From CAXQUZ01 sp942491145 (GTDB taxonomy: Bacteria; Myxococcota_A; UBA796; UBA2385): a stretch of 64,000 nt of DNA. A model generated the notes under the pieces. It worked only from the letters and a program-made list of their open reading frames with translations, was not told the origin of the DNA and did no database searches. Location: contig CALOBC010000052.1 in the NCBI GenBank assembly GCA_942491145.1, positions 16,429-80,428 of the forward strand, in the 5' to 3' direction. This document shows positions 1-10,633 of the stretch, piece by piece; the stretch's first letter is position 1, and every line of letters starts with the position of its first letter. Both the position numbers and the translations under genes were made by a program.

Positions 1-104
1 TCAGCCAGGGCAGTACTGTTTGATTGGGTTGGGGGCGCGGCGTCTGGACGGTTGACTTGGTGTTGTCCGTCACCCTGCACCCTGCGCTTCACCTGGAGAT
101 GCAC

Positions 105-443
105 ATGCGTGGCTGCCATTCCTTGGTCTTGGTGTGGACAGTGGGCACCTGCTCCGTTGCCTGCAAAGGTGACAAAGCGGGGGACACGTCCACAGGCAAT
201 GTCGACGCCTACGTCGATCCCTGCCCCGAGTACGTCGACGCCCGCGCGGACTGCGTGTCTGCGTTCGGGGGCAACCCGGCAGACTATGGGTTGGACGATC
301 CAGCCTGGTGCGATCCCTACGATGAGACGGCCGACGAGGCGCTTATGTGCCGCCGCGACGCGTGGCTGGCCGGGGACTGCGAGACGGTCGACGGCTACAA
401 TGCTGCGGTGACCGCCGCCGAGGCCTGCGCGCCCCTGCAGTAG
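105..443 (+). CDS. Small cysteine-rich lipoprotein, unknown function
   Basis: A 112-residue product. The start at 105 is chosen because GGAG at 95-98 sits six bases upstream; an in-frame ATG at 99 is too close to it. The first 20 residues are hydrophobic and end in SVAC, a plausible lipobox, so the mature protein would begin with Cys20 and be membrane-anchored. Past a polar Thr/Ser/Asp stretch the protein has six more cysteines and many Asp/Glu residues, which suggests a small disulfide-bonded extracytoplasmic domain. I do not recognise a family. It faces the pyruvate phosphate dikinase gene tail to tail, with a strong stem-loop between them. Confidence is moderate because the protein is short and lies near the window edge. 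Confidence 0.6.
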   Translation: MRGCHSLVLVWTVGTCSVACKGDKAGDTSTGNVDAYVDPCPEYVDARADCVSAFGGNPADYGLDDPAWCDPYDETADEALMCRRDAWLAGDCETVDGYNAAVTAAEACAPLQ

Positions 444-480
444 CGCGCTGGCCGGCTACCGCAGGACGTCGCGACGCACA

Positions 481-524
481 AACGGGCCAAGCGACCTCCC
501 TCGGGAGGCACCCATTGGCCCGTT
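481..524. terminator. Bidirectional stem-loop terminator
   Basis: AACGGGCCAA (481-490) and TTGGCCCGTT (515-524) are a perfect 10-bp inverted repeat. A second stem, CCTCC/GGAGG, lies inside (495-508). It sits between two genes that converge (lipoprotein ending at 443, dikinase ending at 557), as expected for a shared terminator. The T-tract is weak on both sides, so termination efficiency is inferred. Confidence 0.6.
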
Positions 525-556
525 GGCGTTGCTGTCCTGGGACAGGTTCGCTGCGG

Positions 557-3229
<2,673 letters not shown>

Positions 3230-3362
3230 GGGGAGCCTCCGTTGTGGTGAGCCGCAACTAACCATCGCCAAGCCGAAGCGAAGTTCCACGGGGGAGATCG
3301 CCCCGCACGGGACACAGGCTTCACGGTCCGCCGCTGGGGTACACCAGAAGTGCGGAGGGTGG

Positions 3363-4946
3363 ATGGCCCGGTGTCCGGTCGTCATAGGGGTGTGGATCGC
3401 CGGCGTGTGGGCGGTCGGCTGCGGCTGTCCGCGCTTTGACGAGATGGTGGTGTCCGACCCGGGCGGGCTGGGGCGAGCGGTGGACCGACAGACGGTCCAT
3501 CGCGCCATTGCCGACTTCGAGCGGTGGACCGGCGAAGTGGGGGTCTGCGTCCCTGCCGTCGAGTTTGTCGAAGAGATCGACGGTGGGCGCTTTTCGGGGC
3601 GATATCGGGGGCCGAGGAATGCCATCGAGCAGCTCCCGGATGCCGGCTACTCCATCACGATCCATGAGCTCTGCCACGCCGCCGACCACCAGCTCGGCTG
3701 GATCAGCAATGACCGCCCTGAGCTCTTTCCCGTCGGTCATGTCGATCCGGTGGGCTACCCGACTCGCTACTCCCAGGAGCATGAGTCGCTGGCACGCATC
3801 TGCCAGTTTGGGCCCCAAGGGCTGGACCTCCAGCGGCTTGTGGAGGACCGCTGCGGGCTGAGCTTGAAGCACCCCGGCCAAGACCTTGTGCTCAACCAGA
3901 TCTACGGCGCGGCTCGGATCCCAGAGGGCGGTGTGCCGCCGGGACGACTGAGCTTGGACATGGTCCGCTTGAGCGCCCTTGTCGGCGATGAGGCTGTGCT
4001 GGACGTGGCCTCTGGGGAAAACTGGGTGTGGGTGCTCACCCTGCGCGATGCCGGTGCGCCCGTTGCGGAGCGGCTTGAGCCCGCCTTGACCCCCCAGACC
4101 ATGCGCTTGACGGCGGTGGACCCCGTCACCCTTCGTGTGGTGTCGGTGGCGGTCTTGGCGCGGGAGGTGGACGGCGACCGGGCGCCTCTGGTCCAGCTTG
4201 TGGACGCGGACGGGGAAGCCGCGCTGCTGCTGGACACCCTCGGGGCGAACGCCACGACGGTGTGGACCCTCGACGAGCGGACGCTGCTGCCAAGCTCGCC
4301 GGTGGTGCTCTCGGGCCGGGTGGGAGAAGGGCTGGACCGGCTGCTGGCGGCCCGGGTGGACGGCGACCTCGTGGTCTACCAGGGCCTCCAGACTGACGGC
4401 TTTCCCGCGATCGACAGCGTCGAGTCGGACTGGCTGGTGGTGGACCCGCAGACCGGCGACCACTATCGAGAACACCCACTGTTGGACTATCTTCGCGATC
4501 CGCCCCGCGGGGGGCGCTTGCGTTGGGTCGCCGCTGGGGGGGAAGGCGTCCAGCTCGGATTGGAGGGCCCGCCCCGGCTGGAGTACTTGGGGCCGCCGGA
4601 TCAGCAAGCGTCCGCCGCACTGGTCGCCCAGTGGTCTTCGTCGACCGGGCGTGCGCGGGTGACCGACGTGGTCCGTGCGCTGTTTCGCCGCTCGCTGGGC
4701 ACCCTCGCCGGCGGTGAGGTGCTGGGCCAGTGGGGCGATGCCGATGCTGCCGATGGGCTGGATCCCGCGCGGGGCATGGTCGCGCTGGATCCCCAGACCG
4801 GTCGCTGGTACTTGCCCGATGACCTGTGTGCCTCCGACGCGGTGTTCTTCGGCGCTCGGCGGGTGATGCATGCCGGCGGCACCACCGTGGTCTTCGCCGA
4901 CGGCACCGCAGGACCGGTGCTGGTGCGGGTCGACACGGAAGACTGA
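3363..4946 (+). CDS. Lipoprotein with HELCH zinc-metalloprotease motif (copy 1)
   Basis: A 527-residue predicted lipoprotein: hydrophobic residues 4-18, then AVGC with Cys20. Residues 101-105 read HELCH, an HExxH zinc-protease signature, followed 36 residues later by Glu141 in EHESLAR. HExxH plus a downstream glutamate in an ExxA-like setting is the gluzincin arrangement, reminiscent of the M34/ATLF-like group. That assignment is inference. The remainder (about 180-527) is beta-rich and unassigned. The start at 3363 has GGAGG four bases upstream. The next gene is a clear tandem paralogue sharing the CGCPRFDEM start of the mature protein. Alternatively this is a non-catalytic binding protein that kept the motif. 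Confidence 0.75.
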   Translation: MARCPVVIGVWIAGVWAVGCGCPRFDEMVVSDPGGLGRAVDRQTVHRAIADFERWTGEVGVCVPAVEFVEEIDGGRFSGRYRGPRNAIEQLPDAGYSITIHELCHAADHQLGWISNDRPELFPVGHVDPVGYPTRYSQEHESLARICQFGPQGLDLQRLVEDRCGLSLKHPGQDLVLNQIYGAARIPEGGVPPGRLSLDMVRLSALVGDEAVLDVASGENWVWVLTLRDAGAPVAERLEPALTPQTMRLTAVDPVTLRVVSVAVLAREVDGDRAPLVQLVDADGEAALLLDTLGANATTVWTLDERTLLPSSPVVLSGRVGEGLDRLLAARVDGDLVVYQGLQTDGFPAIDSVESDWLVVDPQTGDHYREHPLLDYLRDPPRGGRLRWVAAGGEGVQLGLEGPPRLEYLGPPDQQASAALVAQWSSSTGRARVTDVVRALFRRSLGTLAGGEVLGQWGDADAADGLDPARGMVALDPQTGRWYLPDDLCASDAVFFGARRVMHAGGTTVVFADGTAGPVLVRVDTED

Positions 4947-5019
4947 GCGCCGGCGCAGAGCGGCGTGGCCCCGGATAGAGTGAGCGCTCGGGACCCGTTC
5001 CCCCCTGGAGGACTCTCTC

Positions 5020-6594
5020 ATGCGGCTTCGCTTGGTCCCGATCTTGTGGCTGGTGGGCTGCGGATGTCCCCGCTTTGACGAGATGGACTTCGAGGACCCC
5101 GACGGGCTTGCGCTGACCTCAGACCGCGCCGACGCGTTCTCGGCGATTGCGGACTTTGCGCGCTGGACGGGGGAAGACGGCGTGTGTGTGCCAGGGGTCC
5201 AAGTCGCCGAGGAGCTCTCGGGTGGCATGGCCGTGGGCACGTACCGGGGCCCCCGCTTGAACATCCTCCAAGTGCCCGGCGCCGGCTACAGCACGGTGGT
5301 CCACGAGCTGTGCCACGCCATCGACCAACAGAACGGGTGGCTCAGCAATGACCACCCTGAGGTCTTTCCCGTCAGCCACGTCGACCCGATTCTCTACCCG
5401 CACCGCGCCATCCAAGTGCAGGAGTCGTTCGCCCGGGTGTGTGAATTTGGCCCCCAGGGTGTCGATCTCCAGACCATCTTGGAAGACCAGTGTGGGGTGC
5501 GGCTGGAGCACCCTGGCCAGCGCTTGGTCTTCGATGAGATCTACACGGAGGTCTCGCCGGCGCGGAAGCCCCAAGAGCCCGGTCGCATCGCCTTGGAGGA
5601 CGTGTCCGTGGGCGCCTTGACCGGGGGCGGCAGCTTGGTTGATGTCGCGTCGGGCGCCCGGTGGATCTGGCTGCTCACCTACGGCCAGCCGGCGGATGTG
5701 GATGGCCAGCACCTCGACGCGGCCGTGGACGAGTACACATGGACGGTCCGTGCCTACGATCCTGACTCGTGGATGCTTCAGGCCACGCACCACTTCCAGC
5801 GAGACCCGGCGGGTGACGCGGACTTTGTGTCGACCTTCCGGCTGGTCGACGCAGTGGGTGAGGCGCCGCTGTTGTTTGAGTCGGCCGGGGCTGCGCCAGC
5901 CCGTGTGTGGGCGTTGAACGAAGACACCGGCGAGCTGGACTTCTTGGTCGACACCACGGAGAGCCTCGGCGCCGCGCCCCAGAGCCTGCTGAGCGTGCGC
6001 CAGGGCGACGAGCTGGTGGTGTACCGCAGCGAGGCCAGGCCCCTTCGGGAGCGGGGCACCGAGGCGGCCGACAACACCGTGCTGCCGGTCGGCTGGGTCA
6101 GCGTGGACCTCGACTCCGGCGACCTGACGATCGACACGCCGTTGATCCGGGCGCTGAACGAAGTGTTGGCAGCGGGGGCCATCGACACGCTCTCGGCCAC
6201 TGCCCAAGGCGTGCAGCTCACGACCGAGGGTGGGATTGAGGGCGACTACTCAGCCTCGTTCCAGCCCACTGTCCAGCAGTGGTCCGGCGAAGACGCGGCA
6301 ATGCAAAAGCTCGACCACAAGGCCGCGATGTTGGGGTGGTGGCACGGGACCTTGCCCGGCGGGGAGCAAGTGGGGGTGTTGCTCGATGGCGACTACTGGA
6401 ACGCCACACGCGCTGTGGGTGGGCCGGTCGCCTACGATCCCGCTGACCGGACTTGGTTTGTGGACGATGGTGTGTGCGCGGGGTCGACGCCGTATCTGGA
6501 CCCCTACCGGATGATGCATGTCGACGACGACGGCGTGATGCTCATGTCGACCATCAGCGGCGTGCTGTTGGTGCGGGTCCAGCTCGACCGCTGA
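5020..6594 (+). CDS. Lipoprotein with HELCH zinc-metalloprotease motif (copy 2)
   Basis: A 524-residue paralogue of the preceding gene, 73 bases downstream and probably co-transcribed. The signal segment is shorter (LVPILWLVGC, Cys14) and leads into the same GCPRFDEM sequence. HELCH is at residues 95-99 and is followed by the conserved NGWLSND and FPVSHVDP blocks. The candidate third ligand is Glu135 in QESFAR, again 36 residues after the last His. Conservation of both elements, while the C-terminal half diverges, suggests the motif is functional. The start has a CTGGAGGA ribosome site 7-8 bases upstream. The substrate is unknown; an envelope or secreted protease role is inferred. Confidence 0.75.
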   Translation: MRLRLVPILWLVGCGCPRFDEMDFEDPDGLALTSDRADAFSAIADFARWTGEDGVCVPGVQVAEELSGGMAVGTYRGPRLNILQVPGAGYSTVVHELCHAIDQQNGWLSNDHPEVFPVSHVDPILYPHRAIQVQESFARVCEFGPQGVDLQTILEDQCGVRLEHPGQRLVFDEIYTEVSPARKPQEPGRIALEDVSVGALTGGGSLVDVASGARWIWLLTYGQPADVDGQHLDAAVDEYTWTVRAYDPDSWMLQATHHFQRDPAGDADFVSTFRLVDAVGEAPLLFESAGAAPARVWALNEDTGELDFLVDTTESLGAAPQSLLSVRQGDELVVYRSEARPLRERGTEAADNTVLPVGWVSVDLDSGDLTIDTPLIRALNEVLAAGAIDTLSATAQGVQLTTEGGIEGDYSASFQPTVQQWSGEDAAMQKLDHKAAMLGWWHGTLPGGEQVGVLLDGDYWNATRAVGGPVAYDPADRTWFVDDGVCAGSTPYLDPYRMMHVDDDGVMLMSTISGVLLVRVQLDR

Positions 6595-6648
6595 CGACGG
6601 GTCTTGGCCTGGGCGACAATGCCGTCGGATGGGGCACTGTGGGAAAGG

Positions 6649-7239
6649 CTACTCCGTGCAGCCGTCCGTGCCATCTTCCATCGGGATGCATCCCTCCGCG
6701 ATGAAGTAGTTGGAGAGGTTGCCCTTGGCGTCGTAGACATAGACGCCAAATTCGGCCGGCGCGCCGTAGGTGATGCCCGAGCCCGCCGTGAAGCTGAGGC
6801 CCATGTTCAAGTTGAGCAGGTCCACTTCACAGGGGACGCCGTCTGCAGAACCCGAGACCGGGTCGAAGACCGAGATGTCGTCGGCCACCTCGCCGTCGAT
6901 GGTCTGGTCCATGTAGACGTCCACGATGAACTCGTGCAGATCGCCGTCGATGTCTTGGGCGTTGATGAGCGCGGTGACACTGGGTGTGTCGACCCCGTCC
7001 ACGTCCACCAGACCGGCGTTCGAGATGGTCAGGCCCGTGATCTCGGGCGCGGTCGAGCCGCAGTCCACTCCGCCACCGCCGTCCCCACCGTCCCCACCGC
7101 TGCCGTCGCCATCTGCACCATCGCCGCCATCGCCACCGCCCCAGGTGGACGTGTCAGACCCGTCCTCCTTGTCTTTGCACCCCACGAGGGCGGTCAGGGT
7201 GAGCAGGAGGACGACGGGAAGGCGGCTGTTGTGTTGCAT
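6649..7239 (-). CDS. Lipoprotein with Asp/Gly-rich linker
   Basis: A 196-residue protein. The signal peptide has a hydrophobic core VVLLLTLTAL and a lipobox LVGC with Cys at residue 21. After the cysteine comes a low-complexity linker of about 35 residues that is almost only Gly and Asp with some Ser. A C-terminal domain of about 140 residues follows, with four cysteines and a beta-sandwich-like pattern. Such linkers typically project a domain from the outer membrane. No family is recognised. It converges with the metalloprotease pair and lies 83 bases downstream of the sulfatase gene on the same strand, so it could be the last gene of that operon. Confidence 0.7.
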   Translation of the reverse strand: MQHNSRLPVVLLLTLTALVGCKDKEDGSDTSTWGGGDGGDGADGDGSGGDGGDGGGGVDCGSTAPEITGLTISNAGLVDVDGVDTPSVTALINAQDIDGDLHEFIVDVYMDQTIDGEVADDISVFDPVSGSADGVPCEVDLLNLNMGLSFTAGSGITYGAPAEFGVYVYDAKGNLSNYFIAEGCIPMEDGTDGCTE

Positions 7240-7322
7240 CGGTGAAGCCTACCACCCGCGGACGGCCGGGCTGCAAGCGGTGTCTTCAGGCCGTGCACAT
7301 GGCCACTTCGGCGGGGGCTGGC

Positions 7323-8792
7323 TCAGAAGATCTCGATCGGTTTTTGGCGCATGCCCAGGTAGTCTTGGGGGTTGGTGCCGGAGCGTCCCATCCAGGTGCG
7401 CAGGGCTTGTTCCATCTCGTAGGTGCGCCGCGGTTCGGAGGAGCTAATGTCCTTCTTCTCGTCGGGATCGGTCTCAAGATCGTAGAGCTCACGGCCGCCG
7501 TCCTGAAGATCGAGCACCAGCTTGTAGCGACCGCTGCGCATGGCCCGGCGGTGCACGAACAGTCGATAGTCCGTCTCTGCAAAGGTCGGCCGGTCGGTGG
7601 CTTCGTCTCCGCGGAGCTGGGGCAGCAGGCTGCTGCCGTCCACGCCGGGAGGACCGGGAATGCCGAGCATGTCGAACAAGGTGGGGAACAGGTCCAGCGT
7701 GCGGGCGGGGGTGCGCACGTCCTGTCGCCGGGCATAGCCGGGGACCCGCACCATCATCACGACGTGGAGCTGTTCTTCGTACAGCGAGTGGCCGTGGTCG
7801 ACGTGGCCATGCTCCATGAACTCGTCGCCGTGGTCACTGACGATGGCGACAATGCTGTTGTCGAGCACCCCGGACTGGCGCAGTGTGGCCAGCAGGGTGC
7901 CCAGGCGCTCGTCGGCCTGGCGGACCTTGCGGTCATAGATTGCTTCGAGAAAGCGGGCGTCGTCTTCGCCCAACACACCGACCAAGCTGGGGTTGTCACC
8001 GGGCTTCTCGATGGCCGCCAAGCCCTGCTCGCGCAGTCGGGCTTGCTCTTCGACAGAGCCGTCCAGCACACCATCGTAGGGGATTGCCTTGATGGCGCTG
8101 GCGGGGAGTGGGTGTTGGCCGTGGCTGTCGTAGCCGTGCACAAACAAGAAGAACGGTCCACCATCTTTGTGTTGTTGCAGCCATGCCGAAGCGGCAGGTG
8201 CACTGTAGTCAAAGCCGGCAAAGGGGCGGTCATCGAGGTACTCGGAGAAGCCCCGCGAGAAGCCATAGCGGCCCTGGACACCGGCGCCTCCGGTGAAGCC
8301 TGCGGCGGTGAAGCCCTGCTGCACCAGCAAGTTGGGGTAGGTCTCGATGCCCCCCGAGAGTGTCGACTCGGCCATCTTGTCTTGGCCGAGCAATGTCAGC
8401 TTGTTGGTCACCCGGTGGATCGAGGGCCAGCGTGCCGTCCACATGCTCATGTGGCTGGGCAGGGTCCAGCTCGCGGCGCTCCAAGCGTTGTGGAAGACCA
8501 CCGCTTCTTGGGCAAACTGGTCGAGGTTGGGGGTGTTGCTGTTGCCCTTTCCCGACAGGCCCGTGCGGTCGTAGCGCAAGGCGTCCAAGCTGATCAGGAT
8601 GACGTTGAGCTTGCCCGCCCGGTCGGTGAGATCGAAGCGGGCCGACGACATGGTGTTGTCTTCGACCAGCGGCTCCAGCACATCGCTGAGGTCCTTGGTC
8701 TGTTGGGGCTCGGGCTCCCGGAGCAACAGCCACGCGAGCACCAGCACGTTGGCCAGCACGGCGATGACAATGATGATGCGGAGGTGCTTCAC
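7323..8792 (-). CDS. Membrane-anchored sulfatase/phosphatase-superfamily hydrolase
   Basis: A 489-residue member of the alkaline phosphatase/sulfatase superfamily. Residues 6-24 form a signal anchor. The metal-binding ISLDALRYDR (Asp70) is followed by WTLPSH at 109-114, where Thr110 occupies the nucleophile position that is Cys or Ser in formylglycine sulfatases. Later come SDHGDEFMEHG and a C-terminal YDLETDPDE element typical of sulfatases. The Thr nucleophile suggests phospho- or sulfo-ester chemistry without formylglycine, as in phosphoethanolamine transferase relatives; this is inferred. GTG 8792 is chosen because CTGGAG lies six bases upstream. It is 90 bases downstream of the SPFH genes on the same strand, perhaps in their operon. 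Confidence 0.88.
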   Translation of the reverse strand: MKHLRIIIVIAVLANVLVLAWLLLREPEPQQTKDLSDVLEPLVEDNTMSSARFDLTDRAGKLNVILISLDALRYDRTGLSGKGNSNTPNLDQFAQEAVVFHNAWSAASWTLPSHMSMWTARWPSIHRVTNKLTLLGQDKMAESTLSGGIETYPNLLVQQGFTAAGFTGGAGVQGRYGFSRGFSEYLDDRPFAGFDYSAPAASAWLQQHKDGGPFFLFVHGYDSHGQHPLPASAIKAIPYDGVLDGSVEEQARLREQGLAAIEKPGDNPSLVGVLGEDDARFLEAIYDRKVRQADERLGTLLATLRQSGVLDNSIVAIVSDHGDEFMEHGHVDHGHSLYEEQLHVVMMVRVPGYARRQDVRTPARTLDLFPTLFDMLGIPGPPGVDGSSLLPQLRGDEATDRPTFAETDYRLFVHRRAMRSGRYKLVLDLQDGGRELYDLETDPDEKKDISSSEPRRTYEMEQALRTWMGRSGTNPQDYLGMRQKPIEIF

Positions 8793-8853
8793 GGGGTGCT
8801 CCAGGCGACGAGTCCCCGGCGGCGTCCCGGGCATGCCCCAAAGGTGGCCCGGA

Positions 8854-8882
8854 CGGGGGGCCGGCGCAAGCGGGGGGCCGGC
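8854..8882. repeat. Short direct repeat between SPFH gene and sulfatase gene
   Basis: CGGGGGGCCGGC occurs at 8854-8865 and again at 8871-8882, five bases apart, directly after the stop codon of the HflK-like gene. The self-complementary GGCCGGC cores could pair. It may be a weak attenuating structure inside the operon or chance in GC-rich sequence. Confidence 0.4.
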
Positions 8883-9746
8883 TCAGGGCGTCTTGGGCTC
8901 GAGCGAAGACAAGGACAACACCGCGTTGTCCGGAGCGCTGCGGACGTCGACGGTGCGCGCGATCTGGCGCCACGCATCGGTCACGAGACGAGTGCGGGTG
9001 CCCGCTGGGCTCAGGGCCGCGGCGACTTGGATGCCTTCAAACCGGCGGACGTCGCCCCGGGCTTGGGCGAGGCGCTCCGCGGACCGGGCGCGGGCATGCT
9101 CCAGTCGGCGGGAGCGGGTGCCCCGGGCCTCGGGAAGCACGCTGGAGACATACGCTTCGGCGGCGAGCGCGAGGGTCTCTTTGTCGCCACGGGCGCTGGA
9201 CACATCATTGAAGGCGTCCACCACGGCGGGGGGCGGTGCCAGCTCTCGCACCTCGATGGCCTCCAGCCGCACGCCGGCGTGGAGCTGGTCCAGCCGCGCC
9301 TGACCGTCGACGGCGAGGCGCTGCTGGAGGGCGGCGCGACCGGTGGTGAGCAGCGTGTCGACGTCGGCGTGCCGGACCGCTTCGGTGGCGACGGCGAGCA
9401 CAACCGCGGCAGTGATGGCCTCGGGCTCGGCGCTGGAGGTCAGCCAGAGCACCGGGTCGGAGATGGTGTACTGAACGACCAGATCGAGGTCGATGAGGTT
9501 GGTGTCGCCCGTGAGCATGCGCGTGGACCCGGTCTCCACCCGGCGGGACTCGCTGAGGCCCACGAGGCTGTGGGTCTCAATGGGCCAAGGCAAGCGCACG
9601 CGAAGCCCCGCCCCGACGGTCTCTTGGGGGGCGCCGAAGCGCCAGACCACGGCCACTTCGCCGGTCTCGACCGCAAACACGCCCGAGGCGAGCCACGCCA
9701 GTCCAGCCACTGCAGATGCGAGGAGGGTGGTGCGTGCGGTGCTCAT
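8883..9746 (-). CDS. SPFH/band-7 protein, HflK-like
   Basis: A 287-residue SPFH-family protein. One N-terminal membrane segment (about 8-26) precedes the GEVAVVWRFGAP start of the SPFH domain. The DVDTLLTTGRAAL segment and the EVRELAPPPAVVDAFNDV motif are typical of HflK. The C-terminal half is helical. HflK and HflC form a periplasm-facing cage around the FtsH protease and modulate membrane-protein quality control. Its ATG overlaps the stop of the upstream HflC-like gene by four bases (9743-9746), so translation is coupled. It is much shorter than E. coli HflK and lacks the cytoplasmic Gly-rich N-terminus. Confidence 0.85.
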   Translation of the reverse strand: MSTARTTLLASAVAGLAWLASGVFAVETGEVAVVWRFGAPQETVGAGLRVRLPWPIETHSLVGLSESRRVETGSTRMLTGDTNLIDLDLVVQYTISDPVLWLTSSAEPEAITAAVVLAVATEAVRHADVDTLLTTGRAALQQRLAVDGQARLDQLHAGVRLEAIEVRELAPPPAVVDAFNDVSSARGDKETLALAAEAYVSSVLPEARGTRSRRLEHARARSAERLAQARGDVRRFEGIQVAAALSPAGTRTRLVTDAWRQIARTVDVRSAPDNAVLSLSSLEPKTP

Positions 9747-10633
9747 GGCAGCGGTCCCAAGAGCCCGTCCAGCAGGTCTTCGCTCTTGACCACCAGCACG
9801 GTGTCTTGGTCCAGAATGGCCTCGGCGGCTTCGATCCGGCGGAGCACCAGATACAGGGCCGGGTCGCGGGCGAAGGCATCGGCGTAGAGGGAGGCGGCTT
9901 GTTCTTCGGCCACCGCGCGGATGCGGGCGGCTTCTTGGTCGGCCTGGGCAAGCAGCTCGGCGGCTTGTCGGTCAGCCCCCGCCCGGATGCTCGCGGCACG
10001 CTCTTCGCCCTCGGACCGGTACTGGTTGGCGATGCGCGAGCGCTCTGCCCGCATCCGCTCGTAGATGCTCTGCTCGTTCTGCAGCGGCAGGCCGACGTGG
10101 CGCAAGCGAATGTCGAGAACATCCAGCCCAAGACGCTTCTGGGTGAGGGCTCGCAAGTCCTCGTGCAAGCTCGGCGGCAACAAATCGGCGCCCTGGTCCC
10201 CCTCGACCACCCGCATCAGCTCACCAAAGTCCCGCTGGCCGAGGGAGGCCGCGATGCGGGAGACGACCAAGTCGGCGAGCTGGGTCTCGGCGATGGTGGC
10301 GTCGCCCACGGTCTCCAAGAAGCGCTCGGGATCATGGATGCGCCAGACGACAAAGGGTTCCACCACGAGGTTCTTCTTGTCTTTGGTCAGCGTCTCGGCG
10401 GGTGTCACCGGCAGCATGCGGGCCCGCCGGTCAAAGCGGACCACCTGGTGCAGCGGCCACGGCGCCCGGAGGTAGAGCCCAGGCTCGCTGATGCTGCGCA
10501 CCGGGCGACCAAACAGCGTCACCACAGCGATCTCGGTGGCGTCCACGGTGTAGAGCGCGCTGGCGGTGGTCGCGAGAATGGTGGCGAGCACCGCAATGAT
10601 GCCCCAAGGGGTCCGGGAGGGGGTGGGGCTCAT
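9743..10633 (-). CDS. hflC: SPFH/band-7 protein, HflC-like
   Basis: A 296-residue protein with the HflC plan: short cytoplasmic tail, one membrane helix (about 10-28), SPFH domain beginning at TEIAVVTLFGRPV, then LTKDKKNLVV and VVWRIHDPERFLETVG. A charged helix follows (YRSEGEERAASIRAGADRQA), and the C-terminus has DAFARDPALYLVLRRIEA and VVKSEDLLDGL. HflC regulates FtsH together with HflK. Both flanking genes are coupled by 4-base overlaps, and both encode SPFH domains, so the operon makes three SPFH subunits where two are usual. Confidence in the HflC assignment is high from the conserved central helix and C-terminal pattern. Confidence 0.9.
   Translation of the reverse strand: MSPTPSRTPWGIIAVLATILATTASALYTVDATEIAVVTLFGRPVRSISEPGLYLRAPWPLHQVVRFDRRARMLPVTPAETLTKDKKNLVVEPFVVWRIHDPERFLETVGDATIAETQLADLVVSRIAASLGQRDFGELMRVVEGDQGADLLPPSLHEDLRALTQKRLGLDVLDIRLRHVGLPLQNEQSIYERMRAERSRIANQYRSEGEERAASIRAGADRQAAELLAQADQEAARIRAVAEEQAASLYADAFARDPALYLVLRRIEAAEAILDQDTVLVVKSEDLLDGLLGPLP

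Noticed and set aside
7242..9887. 881-codon open frame antisense to the sulfatase and HflK-like genes
   Set aside because: It spans two real genes and their spacer on the opposite strand; the translation has mirrored composition and no motif.
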